Source: Rhodovastum atsumiense (GTDB taxonomy: Bacteria > Pseudomonadota > Alphaproteobacteria > Acetobacterales > Acetobacteraceae). Taken from it: DNA of 64,000 nucleotides. Numbering within the stretch: the stretch's first letter is position 1; every line of letters starts with the position of its first letter. A program made the translations under genes and the position numbers. Of this stretch, positions 17,101-23,582 are shown one piece after another. The DNA lies in contig NZ_OW485606.1 in the NCBI RefSeq assembly GCF_937425535.1, positions 48,259-112,258 of the forward strand, in the 5' to 3' direction. A model generated the notes under the pieces. That model did not search any database. It saw nothing but the letters and a program-made list of their open reading frames with translations, and was not told the origin of the DNA.

Positions 17101-20100
17101 TCGGGACGATCACGGCCACAAGGCCCCCGTCCCGGCATTTGTCGAGCGCGGTATCCACGAAGTACTGCTCAGCGCGCGGCAGCTCCGGCTTGTCGTCTTT
17201 CAGGAGGCTGCCGCGGCCGCAGAACGGCACGTTGCCGATCACCGCGTCGAATTGCCGGCCGTCCTGGGTCGCGAACCGCTCAAGACTGGCGTTGTGGATG
17301 TCGTGCCCGGCCGGGCCGTGCAGGATGCCGGCGATCCGCGCGCTGGTCGGGTCCATCTCCACGCCCGTAACCCGGGCGGCCTCGGGGGCGGTGTGCAGGT
17401 AGACGCCGGTTCCGCAGCTCGGCTCCAACACGCTCCCGCCGGAGAAGCCGGCATTCCGCAGCATGTCCCACATCGAGGAGGCAACCGCCGGCGGGGTGTA
17501 GAACTCGCTCTGCGAATCCCCGACGCCGCCGTTGCCCGTGTAGCGGGCCAGGGCCTCGCGGTCCTCGTCCGTCATCTCCTCGTCGCGCTTCTCGGCCAGG
17601 ATGGCGAGGGCGCGCTTGTTCGCCTTCTTCCGCTCGCCCTTCGTGGTGCCGGGCTGGACGCCGAAACTGGTCAGCTTCGCCGGAGCGGCCGGGGGCGGGG
17701 ACTCTGCCGGCGCTTCCGGCTGGGGCTCCTCTGGGCTGGCGCCCCCCTCGGCCTGCGCCAGCTCGCGGCGGCGCTGCGCGATCCGCTCTTTGAGCTGATC
17801 CTTGGTCAATCCCACGGGCAGACGGGCATAGGCCCACGCCGGATCGTCGGGACTGCTCCCGGCTTCCCACGCCTCGCGGTCCGCCAGGGCGTGCTCGTCC
17901 TTCTTCAGTTCGGACCGGATTCCGGCGATGTGCTTCTCGCGCTGGAAGGCGGCAACGGCGCTGCGCGTCAACTTCGGGATGATTTTGTGGAGCCGCCCGA
18001 CAAGCTCCTTCTTGCCCTTGGGGTTGGCGGTGAAGGGGAGGGAGAGGGCGTCAGCCGCGGCTTGCAGGTCTTGGTAGGTGAGGGATTCGAGGGCGGCGAT
18101 GGCGGCCGGAGCGTCGTCGCGGTCGAGCGCATCGCGCACCGCGGCCACCACCGCGGCCCGGTCGCCCTTCGCCCCCTTCTTGGGGCGCTCGGCCGGCGTT
18201 TGTCCGGCTTTTGCCCGCGTTTCGTCCGGCTTGTCCGCCGCCTGCTGTCCGGCCTGCGCCGGCTCCTTCCCGGCCTTCTTCCGCCCTTTTTTCTGCGGCT
18301 GGGCCTCCTCGATCGCCTGGGCGAGCGTCTCGCCGATGGCGTCGGTCAGGAAGTTGAAGGCGGCTTGCCCCTTCAGGCTAGACAGGAACGCGTCATGCTT
18401 CCCGTCCGCGTTCGCATGCTCCACCACGAGGTTCATCAGCGCGTCGGCATAGGTTTGCAGGCTCGGATCGCGCTGGTTCCGCTGCGCAATGTCGAACTTC
18501 CGCCGGTTGGCGGCTTCGAGCATTTCCTTGGCGGTCATCCGCCCGGCGGCTTCCTTGTCGCCCCTGGCGGCGGCATGGAGGAGGACGGAGGCAGCCTCGC
18601 CATCGCCCTGGCGCAGCTTGATCGGCTCCGACTTTGCCCCCGGGGCCGGCTCGGCAGCCGCCGGTGGTGTGTCCGGCTTCTGACCGGCTTCCGCCTTGGG
18701 TTCGTCCGGCTCCTGTCCGGCTCCGGCCGGCGCTGGGTCCATGTTGGACGCCAGCTCGATGGCGTCATGCAGGCGGAGCTCGGTCAGGCCGAGCCGCTTG
18801 CCGGCCTCCTGCACAGGGGCGCCGGCGGCATCGAGCGCCTTCTCGTCCTCCAAGCTGCGGCTTGTGGCCCATTTCTCCCGGGCACGGTCCTGGGCGTCCA
18901 CCAGGGGGCGCAGCTCCCGCGCCGCCGCGTCGAGCTGGGCCTCGTCGCGGGCGTCGTCCTCCGGGGTGCGCGCCGCCTGCTGCGCATCCGCCCGCTGCTG
19001 GCCGGTGGGGAGGCCAAGCTCGTGCGCGAGCTGGTCGATCTCGCGCCCGATCCCCAGCAGGGTGTCCCACCCCTTGCCGCGGGCGATCTGGATTTGCTCG
19101 TCGCGGAACCGGACGGAATCGCGGTGCTTCGGGCCGATCTTCGTCACGCGCAGGGCGGTGCGGACCGTCACGTCCTTGCCGGCGTCCCACCGAGCCTGCA
19201 TCGCGTCGTAGATCGCCCGGCGCCACTCCTCGTCGCTGGCATGCAGCGGGTCAGCGGACGGCTTCTGCTCGGCCGGTGCTGCCGGCATTTGTCCGACTTC
19301 CGTCTTGGATACGTCCGGCTCCTGTCCGGTCCCGGCGGCGTATGCCTGCCCCGCCTGGGACATGGACACGTTCGGCTCGCCGCCCAGCTCGCGGATCGTC
19401 GCCTCGGGGTCGATGCCCAGCTTGCGGGCCTGCTCGCGGAATTTGGCGAGCATGGCCTGCGCCGCCTCGCGCTGGGTGGCGCGGTTCTGGTAGGCGTCGT
19501 ACTCGTAGCGCCCGTCGCCCTGGAATTTCTCGTCGGTGCGGCGGGCGCCCTCCATCGCGGCTTCCACGTCCGCCAGGGCGGCCAGCGCGCGTTTCAGCCG
19601 CCCCTTGATGGCGTCCGGCACCTTCGCCGCCGGCTCCGTCGCCTTCGGTGCCTCCTGGGCTGGCGCGGGAGGCTCCGGGGACTCTTGCCCGGCCACTTTC
19701 GGGTCCGGCCGGTCGAGCCACAGCAGATGCCGTTCCTGATCGCCGATCTGAACGGCCGCAGTCCGATCTTCCGGCCGCAGCATCGCCTGATCGTCGTTCC
19801 GCAGCAGCCCGGCATCGCCGCCGTGGGCCAGGGCGAACAGCGCCCGGTCCAGATCCTCGCGCGGCACGTCGGGCATTGCGGCGCGGATGTCGGCCAGCCG
19901 GGCGCGGCGGTTGACCTGCCCGCCGGTCAGCTTGAGGTAAGTCTGGACGATCCGGTCAGCGATGGATTGGGGCGCGGGCGCGGCCTGCGGAGCCTCCTGC
20001 GCCTTCGGCGCCGGCTGCGGAGCTGCGGCCGGTTCCGGCGCCACCTCCTCCGGATGCGGCGCGCGGCGCTCCTTCAGCGCGGCCAGCCGGCGGTCAATGT

Positions 20101-20449
20101 CCTGCGGCTTGGCCTCCGGTGTCGCGGCAGGCTGCTCTGGCGCCGGAGCTGGCGCGCCGAACAGCATGGTCTGCCGATCGTCCGTCTTGGGGGTGCGCTT
20201 CGCTGGGGCCTCGGCCGCCAGCCGGGCGCCGAACAGATCCGGCTGCACATGCACCCTGGCGGCCTCCGGCACGGCGCGGACCACCCGGCGCTTGTGCCGG
20301 GTGGCCTTGTGCGGGGCCACGAACGTCCCGTGGGTGTTCGTGTAGCCTGCGACTTCGACCTTATCCGCGAACAGGTCAGAGCTGGCGCCGCCGCGGATTA
20401 CCGCCTTGGCGAAGAACAGGAGGACGGGTGGCGGCGTGTCGGTCTGCAT
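11156..20449 (-). CDS. giant N6-adenine methylase / SNF2 helicase (DarB-like), intein-bearing
   Basis: 3097 codons. After a long Ala/Pro/Gln-rich N-terminal region comes a methylase domain (about 975-1210) with SAM motif LEPSCGTGVYL and catalytic IGNVPF (an NPPF variant, about 1073). An SNF2-type helicase follows: Walker A DVGLGKT (about 1682), DEAH (1848-1851), then SYKNL once the intein is removed, and helicase C with NGRGLRQGN (about 2455). This fusion is typical of P1 DarB-type antirestriction proteins, which are packaged and injected with DNA to block type I restriction; a self-modification role is also possible. A 283-residue intein occupies 1852-2134. GQKP-type peptides recur in the linkers. 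The leader carries the GGTCGTGACG element 18 bases before the ATG at 20449 and no Shine-Dalgarno. Confidence 0.85.
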   Translation of the reverse strand: MQTDTPPPVLLFFAKAVIRGGASSDLFADKVEVAGYTNTHGTFVAPHKATRHKRRVVRAVPEAARVHVQPDLFGARLAAEAPAKRTPKTDDRQTMLFGAPAPAPEQPAATPEAKPQDIDRRLAALKERRAPHPEEVAPEPAAAPQPAPKAQEAPQAAPAPQSIADRIVQTYLKLTGGQVNRRARLADIRAAMPDVPREDLDRALFALAHGGDAGLLRNDDQAMLRPEDRTAAVQIGDQERHLLWLDRPDPKVAGQESPEPPAPAQEAPKATEPAAKVPDAIKGRLKRALAALADVEAAMEGARRTDEKFQGDGRYEYDAYQNRATQREAAQAMLAKFREQARKLGIDPEATIRELGGEPNVSMSQAGQAYAAGTGQEPDVSKTEVGQMPAAPAEQKPSADPLHASDEEWRRAIYDAMQARWDAGKDVTVRTALRVTKIGPKHRDSVRFRDEQIQIARGKGWDTLLGIGREIDQLAHELGLPTGQQRADAQQAARTPEDDARDEAQLDAAARELRPLVDAQDRAREKWATSRSLEDEKALDAAGAPVQEAGKRLGLTELRLHDAIELASNMDPAPAGAGQEPDEPKAEAGQKPDTPPAAAEPAPGAKSEPIKLRQGDGEAASVLLHAAARGDKEAAGRMTAKEMLEAANRRKFDIAQRNQRDPSLQTYADALMNLVVEHANADGKHDAFLSSLKGQAAFNFLTDAIGETLAQAIEEAQPQKKGRKKAGKEPAQAGQQAADKPDETRAKAGQTPAERPKKGAKGDRAAVVAAVRDALDRDDAPAAIAALESLTYQDLQAAADALSLPFTANPKGKKELVGRLHKIIPKLTRSAVAAFQREKHIAGIRSELKKDEHALADREAWEAGSSPDDPAWAYARLPVGLTKDQLKERIAQRRRELAQAEGGASPEEPQPEAPAESPPPAAPAKLTSFGVQPGTTKGERKKANKRALAILAEKRDEEMTDEDREALARYTGNGGVGDSQSEFYTPPAVASSMWDMLRNAGFSGGSVLEPSCGTGVYLHTAPEAARVTGVEMDPTSARIAGILHGPAGHDIHNASLERFATQDGRQFDAVIGNVPFCGRGSLLKDDKPELPRAEQYFVDTALDKCRDGGLVAVIVPTGIMDAQGTRSFRERIMAKAEFLGGRRLPNTCFQAAHTEVTSDILVFRKRPQEIAGALGALDQDQLKAAGVWDAEFLAGTYFQGRGAPNVMGRVTTKMGQFGEEATVAGSMEGVPEALSTWAPEEPVAPSPSVPAILESLGDDAAARRRVTNAALRTPYQVAQPGDVRVVNGVRYVLQGQPPRWNRAEEEVPEAVEDARHIAELLDDLAEGRARDPKFTRAGLIEALDSWVAAHGTPASNKQLRAWLAAPFMPRGEDVHPEDHAHQVQQAQRHVARILGAVNADGSYSDLVTGRVREAEAADLETVATRLALEWGGFTADQLATAANAHVDTVLDRLHASSDFAVEADGKTWTTIDGYMTGDLWPKLDAARAAAAEPSVAPELRAKYQRQVAELEKAIDPKSLEDVEVTLSSGFVQPGDIEAWFTARNDAYKERNPGRAWEPGEYSVTYDSGAWSIRRADDGGAPFRGNDAELVERFLNRDGVRRTETEKVEALNREFKTWLLGSERREAMEDRYNRLYRGFRAREFSNAPIHIAGMNTEGLKAFQYGGVRWALAAGKGIVAADVGLGKTVRGLMLARLAKQTGQAKRPTFVVPKSVVANWVAEAEKWFPGSRVLVIGESMVKGRDGTMKAVSDDEATRKQKLQSLTQNDWDFVFITQPAWNELDVSPELRDRYENDNFWTQRADALDRAKSDKKRGKIRTAFELQQAKQTFTKREGSIFFDDLGVDMLVMDEAHCFPAGTLVDGRPIESFHAGDLVRAFDHAAGRIVLSRVANLQIRVPRDLYRIEMDDGTTLICTGKHPIFTPHGYIFAEDIAVGDVAFKNKRGPADGEEERRPMEAERSSPGNGDASMRVVRHALEADAAAGLEAPRGAAELLLQQDPLGAFQGSPEEAESLRHGSRDCAGEGAIAGRAGRWLGGGAHGQGAVSGERHPVLLQGGHRTPRAADRHGRDRIAPIVFQAGPGPQEGGDFMEVRVARVAPLDRGVDETFGGVCKGGVVYNIEVERHHNYIAEGILVHNSYKNLFAARQRFGESPKFLGGSGQSKRALDTFHKTRALRDANGGKGVFMLTATPTKNSPLEVYSMLSHIAPEAFERMGIRNAEDFLDRFCVFETRKILGLNGEYDDDLCVTGFKNLSELREVMRRYIDHKTAEDVGLELPERDDQQHMVDMTPAQEAVYEELRSLIAGKDDAAGKIDAEGEAHIFSVMDKMQKATLDLSLLGPEHAGEASPKMELCAKNVARGAADGGQVVFCEAIDTHEKIVDMIAKHGIPRERIAIINGNTAKTGDARQKISDAFNSGRIDVVIANKTAEEGVNLQKRTADIHHLDLPWEPATLQQRNGRGLRQGNTNKAVRLHTYLARGSFDGYRWQTISAKKDWQDLLWNGGDTVENLVFEGGGTREEMMIALSKDPDATAKKLSEDKEAQQARTEAAERGKATDQFTRYQEMRRSLAELRAKHPQGAEPSAAMRRLEYRSDVLADTLRHSKWFAHKELLDSVEPAYIEPSTNVAWTKGRGFELAGGSGGPIHYSSSPTRWVVEGVDLGNDAGPQIIARQWGATPGDDSKTVRMDAAKFKAGVTPIAYSQEEEEKHIAAEKAAREAKAKKEAEEKGVAHLGEVAAMPPVVVQARAAELQRQLKASAAAYKDYGWDGPLPLVRPDGSVFAAESYDARKRLADNDFLLPTPENREKAIAAYADLASRRRIRNNFVSGRRGKTTHVGVKASYPDSNREYSGFEANPWEKIIRQLYGDGAVQEARAAADKRIRERIDAAPDFRSAVEAAQPAVQLPQYGGSLAAGAWPADVVAKLWDKAAAEGLLHTPLRQAAPSDYQGSINHHTFSMPVPGSSYDRTNPGMKVGDFLNAVGAGREMPPAPEPAPNPKPQPAAMPAAAPTQPPEAGQKPAEIAGQKPDAISGQKPAFPGQKPAKAGQSANRPDGGRQLVEHVTANGKTIRGVIRRDLSYHEAKKIDPYTFRKDGGMFIREKHL
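14048..14896 (-). other. intein (Hint domain) inserted after the helicase DEAH box
   Basis: In-frame insertion of 283 codons. It starts at Cys1 (CFPAGTLVDGRPI, block A) and has block B TGKHPIFTPHGY. It ends with block F VYNIEVERHHNYIAEG and the terminal His-Asn (LVHN), followed by Ser as the +1 extein residue. All class-1 splicing residues are therefore present. Removing it restores DEAHSYKNL, a normal SNF2 motif II, so unspliced protein should be inactive as a helicase. About 160 residues between blocks B and F are low-complexity in this frame, because the DNA there encodes a nuclease in another frame. Confidence 0.92.
14092..14616 (-). CDS. out-of-frame Vsr/DUF559-like homing endonuclease nested in the intein
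   Basis: A 174-residue frame offset +1 from the surrounding intein. The N-terminal half holds a zinc-finger-like pair (CAWCG, then NFFCNKTH). The C-terminal half has the fold signature of very-short-patch-repair/DUF559 nucleases: YKVDIAHPG, then AMDVIALH, then GRDHRREAILWRCGWRVLRLS, with Asp, Asp, His and Asp spaced as in EDxHD homing endonucleases. I place the start at the ATG at 14616, seven bases after GGGGA. The same frame is open back to a TTG at 14673. It would cut intein-less alleles so the intein can spread, and it needs its own translation initiation or a frameshift. Confidence 0.8.
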   Translation of the reverse strand: MVKKKGDPWRRSVPRLETATLPCAWCGTPLKLTPQQDWRRREGQRNFFCNKTHSAHSREARKRPNPSAMEAEIAQAKARLLAVLGDGWVAEHMVKEPYPENGIPFCYKVDIAHPGLLIAMDVIALHPSYSKQGRDHRREAILWRCGWRVLRLSIGELTKRLEECARAASSTTSK

Positions 20450-20467
20450 GATGCGGCGAAGGCTGCC

Positions 20468-20475
20468 GTCACGAC
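20468..20475 (-). promoter_or_regulatory. GTCGTGAC element, giant-gene leader (short type)
   Basis: On the minus strand the sequence reads GGTCGTGACGGCAGCC, with 18 bases between the octamer and the giant gene's ATG. The next bases match the leader at 29577 almost exactly (GGGTCGTGACGGCAGCCT). It is the only minus-strand intergenic copy and faces the only minus-strand gene suspected to be late. No Shine-Dalgarno lies between it and the start. Confidence 0.7.
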
Positions 20476-20633
20476 CGCCGACCGTCTCAGCCGCGGCACG
20501 GGCCGCGCGCTCAGGCTTTCGGCTCCGCCATCGCCACCAGGGAACGTTTACCTTTGCTTGAGGCGGATGTCCGGTTCCGTTACGATTACGTTACGCCTCG
20601 CGCATGGGTGCGGGCGGTTAGTGGGGCTGATCT

Positions 20634-20840
20634 ATGATTGTTCGCTTGGGCAGGGTCCTTTACTGGCTCGGGGTCTGCTTGGCCGCGATATTCGTTGTAT
20701 GTGCCTTCCGTAACGCAGCCATGGTGCTGTTTGGATACCCGCTGGATGAAGTCTCTTATTTCACGGCATTGTGCCTTTTTATTGCCGTCGCTTGCTGGTT
20801 AGCCGGCAAGGCCGCACGATACGTTCTCTCAAATGAATAA
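20634..20840 (+). CDS. small membrane protein, 68 aa, two transmembrane helices
   Basis: Two hydrophobic helices (about 8-26 and 42-62) separated by a short loop. The start ATG at 20634 is weakly supported (GGGGCTGATCT upstream). It lies divergently from the giant gene and convergently with the DUF488 cassette. The family is not recognised. Candidates include a superinfection-exclusion or holin-like protein, but nothing specific shows it. Confidence 0.5.
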   Translation: MIVRLGRVLYWLGVCLAAIFVVCAFRNAAMVLFGYPLDEVSYFTALCLFIAVACWLAGKAARYVLSNE

Positions 20841-20883
20841 AGCGCCGTCGCCACGCCGCTTGCTCGGTTCTGGCGACGGCGCT

Positions 20884-21147
20884 TCATCGGCCAACGGCCA
20901 TGCAGATCCGCTCCACCTCGTGGCACAGATCGGCGTCCATTCACGAGATGTGGCAGTACGCCGGGTCCATGTAGAGCTGGCTGGCCAACCAACGATACCC
21001 GGCTCTGCGCGCAACGCCTTTCGTGCAGCCGTCGCGGCGCATCTTCGCCTGCCACAGCCGATCGAATGCCGCGTGGGCAGCGATGCGGGCCTCGCGCGTC
21101 GCGACTTCAACCGCTATAGGTGCCTTATTTTTAGGGCGCCGCCCCAT
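20884..21147 (-). pseudogene. DUF3268-like zinc-finger protein split by an in-frame TGA
   Basis: The frame from 21147 translates to a basic, helical protein with AHAAFDRLWQ and GYRWLASQLYMD, then AYCHIS and a TGA at 20941-20943. Reading on in the same frame gives MDADLCHEVERIC up to a second TGA at 20884. This is just the continuation expected for this family, whose end reads CHIG-x-M-D-x-x-x-C. The stop therefore removes the second half of the C-terminal Cys/His site. It may be a single-base nonsense mutation, or UGA may be read through. Its start overlaps the upstream DUF488 gene by 34 bases. Confidence 0.65.
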
Positions 21148-21557
21148 TTGGAATTAAGATACTCACAGACCAGTCGCCTGTGGCAGTGGTGTGGGGTGGC
21201 TTCGGAACAAAGAAGGCAGGCACCGTCAAATAAAGATGGATTGAAACGGTCTTCAATTCTGCGCTCTATCATCAAGTCAAGAAATTTTTTCTGATACTCA
21301 TCCCAATCCCCTTTATCGCGTTTGAATGATTTCAGCATAGTATCTGTAGGAGCAAGTAGCGGTTGATGCTGGTATTTTATGTTGCCAATTTTTTGGAGAA
21401 AAAAAGCAAGATCATCGGCCTTAGCAAAACCCGAAAGCTGCGACGTATTGTGCAGCCGAACATCGTAGAGAACTTTGACGCCAGCCGAAACGAGGCGGTC
21501 AAAGAATCCCTTCGCATTGGTTTTAGTGAAGCCGATAGTTGTAACGTCAAAAGGCAT
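21114..21557 (-). CDS. DUF488 family protein (second copy)
   Basis: 147 residues of the DUF488 family: TIGFTKTNAKGFFDRL at the N-terminus, VLYDVRLHNTSQLSGF in the middle and the conserved C-terminal Cys motif LLCSEATPHHCHRRLVCEYL. DUF488 proteins are small cytoplasmic proteins of unsettled biochemistry with an invariant CxE..P..CHR site. The start overlaps the preceding DUF488 gene by 11 bases, so they are coupled. Its GC content is well below that of the flanking phage and plasmid genes, marking the cassette as acquired. Having two different DUF488 proteins in tandem suggests a heteromeric complex. Confidence 0.88.
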   Translation of the reverse strand: MPFDVTTIGFTKTNAKGFFDRLVSAGVKVLYDVRLHNTSQLSGFAKADDLAFFLQKIGNIKYQHQPLLAPTDTMLKSFKRDKGDWDEYQKKFLDLMIERRIEDRFNPSLFDGACLLCSEATPHHCHRRLVCEYLNSKWGGALKIRHL

Positions 21558-22230
21558 GATCAGACCAATGCGGTGCGGCCGGCGCCATCAGTTCTCGCGC
21601 GGGTTCCCGGTAGGCGACGGATCTCGCCCTTGACCGATAGGCAGCAGCCAGTAGTTCTTCGCGAGTTGCAAACATGTCTTTATTTTCAGAACCAGATAAA
21701 GCTAAAAGCTTTTCTTCTATCTGGTATTGGGTAACGGTCTTTCCATCACTCAATATGTGCCCGAGTAAAATTTTACGCGCTGCTAGCGCTCTCCCGACTA
21801 AAAGGCAGCGGTGACAATCTAGCGGGTTATGTTCCGAGCACATGAGCGCAATCGTATGCTCATTGGAGCCTTTGACAATCCGCTCAATGCCTTTCAGAAA
21901 GGCAGGCTCCACAGCCATTTTTTCATAGTCCGCAACTCCGTCGCAATAGAGGTTGCTGGCGCGAGGGCGACCACCCAGCTCTTTGCCGAGGAACACATAT
22001 TTAATTCCGATTTCCCTGAGCGCGGCACGAAATTCGTCACGGCTGAAGTGTGGGGAGCGCCGTGAAAATGGCGTGCTTCGCACGTCAGCAACGGCTGTTA
22101 CTCCTGCCTTTTTAAGCAGATTGAGAAATGAATCGAGGGCAAGCGTGGAGTGCCCAATTGTGAGCACCTTGGTACCCTCTCTTGGCTCCACGGCTTCCTC
22201 CTCGCTTACTCTGGTAAACGACGCGCTCAA
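21547..22230 (-). CDS. DUF488 family protein (first copy)
   Basis: 227 residues with the full DUF488 pattern: LTIGHSTLALDSFLNLL, VADVRSTPFSRRSPHFS, FLGKELGGRP and the Cys site LMCSEHNPLDCHRCLLV. It continues with about 60 extra residues (ISDGKTVTQYQIEEKLL-like tail) not present in the second copy. It overlaps the dual-OB gene by 4 bases (ATGA) and the second DUF488 gene by 11, so all three are translated as a unit. The function is unknown. The arrangement suggests a nucleic-acid processing or defence complex. Confidence 0.9.
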   Translation of the reverse strand: MSASFTRVSEEEAVEPREGTKVLTIGHSTLALDSFLNLLKKAGVTAVADVRSTPFSRRSPHFSRDEFRAALREIGIKYVFLGKELGGRPRASNLYCDGVADYEKMAVEPAFLKGIERIVKGSNEHTIALMCSEHNPLDCHRCLLVGRALAARKILLGHILSDGKTVTQYQIEEKLLALSGSENKDMFATREELLAAAYRSRARSVAYREPARELMAPAAPHWSDHAF

Positions 22231-22910
22231 GGCAGGAACACCCCTGCAATCAGCTTATAGACATACCCATTTAATGGCTCACCAAGACTAACACATAAAA
22301 TCGCTGCCCCAACAGGGTAAGTTGCTTCTGGTCTAGAAATATAGAGCGATCTAGTCTCTGGGTCAGTGACAGCCAATCCATACCTGGCTCCGGAGTACGT
22401 AAAATAACCTCGCACTGTCTTTTTATTAGTAAAACTCGGATTTTCTACAGAAACTCGAATTTCTAGGTCAGCTACATGTATGAGCCGCAAGGAATAACCG
22501 AAGTTCGGCGCGATATGTTCCGCAACACGGTCGTTGGCGCCGCTGCCGCTGGAAAAGAGAGAAGTGCCCCATAGGTCGCGTTGAAGCGGGTCTAGGGCTT
22601 TGTCGAGTTCCGCAGGTGCGGCTCTTCGGACCAGCCTCCAATACCATTGATTGTCGATATTATGGTTTTCAACTTGAAATGCATGCTGAGACTTCGACGA
22701 CATCTGGATTTCAATGACGTCGAGCAAGGCGGGGTCAGCGCCTCCGTCATAATGGCGGTCTTGATACGAGACCGCGCCGTGGTCTGCTGTACCTATAGGT
22801 CGTATCCACTCGCCAAAACCTTGCGGGGTTACGACTTTTCCGGCGATGCATCGCGCGCCGAGTTTCCACGAGTTCGCCAGACAGATGATCGTCTTGCTGT
22901 AGGTCGCCAA
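22227..22910 (-). CDS. dual OB-fold (DuOB) domain protein
   Basis: 227 residues with the hallmark start of the DuOB family, ICLANSWKLGARCIAGK, then GEWIRPIG, LLDVIEIQM and QVENHNID, matching its first OB-like barrel. The second half (about 125-220) holds the second barrel. OB folds usually bind nucleic acids. It is the first gene of a three-gene, overlapping operon with two DUF488 proteins. I know DuOB and DUF488 genes as neighbours in bacterial genomes, but I cannot name a characterised function. The operon promoter must lie between 22911 and about 23146. Confidence 0.85.
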   Translation of the reverse strand: MATYSKTIICLANSWKLGARCIAGKVVTPQGFGEWIRPIGTADHGAVSYQDRHYDGGADPALLDVIEIQMSSKSQHAFQVENHNIDNQWYWRLVRRAAPAELDKALDPLQRDLWGTSLFSSGSGANDRVAEHIAPNFGYSLRLIHVADLEIRVSVENPSFTNKKTVRGYFTYSGARYGLAVTDPETRSLYISRPEATYPVGAAILCVSLGEPLNGYVYKLIAGVFLP

Positions 22911-23146
22911 GTTGCCTCTTCCTCTCCTTTGCGCCTGAATGTCGCGCGTAGGAGGCAGAGCTTACCCCTACTGCGGCGGGAAAGCGATCAGGAGCCTACC
23001 CCGAACAGAGCATAACATATTGGGGTTCGTTGAAACACCCGTCGTCCAGAGTGACGATCCATGAAGTCCGCTCTTTGACGAACCCCCCGCAAAACCGCCA
23101 TTCCGCTTCCGGCTAAGACCGGCCATTCGGTCTCGTCGACAAAATG

Positions 23147-23251
23147 TCAGAGAAGGGTCACTAGCTTCGCACGGCCGTCGCAATATGGGCAGAGGAGCCA
23201 CCCGTCCGCATCGCGCAGGAGCACCAGCTTGCGCGCCTGCTTTGCGGTAAT
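23147..23251 (-). CDS. possible small CPYC zinc-knuckle peptide with ATT start, 34 aa
   Basis: The frame ITAKQARKLVLLRDADG, then WLLCPYCDGRAKL, looks protein-like and carries a CxxC pair. No ATG, GTG or TTG is available between the upstream in-frame TGA and this segment. The best candidate is ATT at 23251, preceded by AGG within the stop region of the upstream gene. It may be a gene that lost its start, or a rare ATT-initiated gene. It would be the last gene of the minus-strand accessory operon. Confidence 0.3.
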   Translation of the reverse strand: MTAKQARKLVLLRDADGWLLCPYCDGRAKLVTLL

Positions 23252-23252
23252 G

Positions 23253-23582
23253 CTACCTGCGGCCGCCGTTGATGCACTGGTTATAGATCATGCCTTTCAT
23301 AGCGTTGGGCGGCACATCAACCGCGGTGCTGTAGACCGCAGTGATGATTTGTTCCGCGAGGGCGAGGCGTTCCTGGGCGCCTGGGGTCGGGCTGTATTGG
23401 TACAGCAGTCGGACGGTCTTGCGCTGTTCGTCCTCGGCTATGCCTTCGTCGCGATCCTGCGCGAATTGTTGAGCCATCGCCGCATAGTCGGCGCAGACGG
23501 CCTGCGGTGCGGCCTTCGCCAGCACGGGGCCTGACGTGGCGCAGAACAAGACGGCGGCCAGAATGATGCGTCGCATGTTCAT
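23253..23582 (-). CDS. exported hypothetical protein, 109 aa
   Basis: N-terminal signal peptide (MNMRRIILAAVLFCATSG, likely cleavage after VLA) and a helical mature domain with two Cys (AVCADYAAMAQQF and YNQCING) that could form a disulphide in the periplasm. The ATG at 23582 overlaps the upstream stop by one base (TGATG). An ATG two codons later is possible. It is part of a run of tightly packed accessory genes, and no family is recognised. Confidence 0.7.
   Translation of the reverse strand: MNMRRIILAAVLFCATSGPVLAKAAPQAVCADYAAMAQQFAQDRDEGIAEDEQRKTVRLLYQYSPTPGAQERLALAEQIITAVYSTAVDVPPNAMKGMIYNQCINGGRR

Noticed and set aside
14816..20713. Very long plus-strand frame opposite the giant gene
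   Set aside because: It is the antisense of a confidently assigned gene. The translation is Arg/Gly/His-rich without any motif, as expected for third-position GC bias in high-GC DNA.
20884..21147. Alternative genetic code with TGA read as an amino acid across the element
   Set aside because: TGA is used as the ordinary stop of many clear genes here (for example dut, the tape-measure neighbours and the DUF488 genes), so a single internal TGA is more simply a mutation.
22968..23201. 77-codon minus-strand frame between the dual-OB gene and the accessory operon
   Set aside because: Composition is unlike a protein, and it overlaps the better-looking CPYC frame in another phase.
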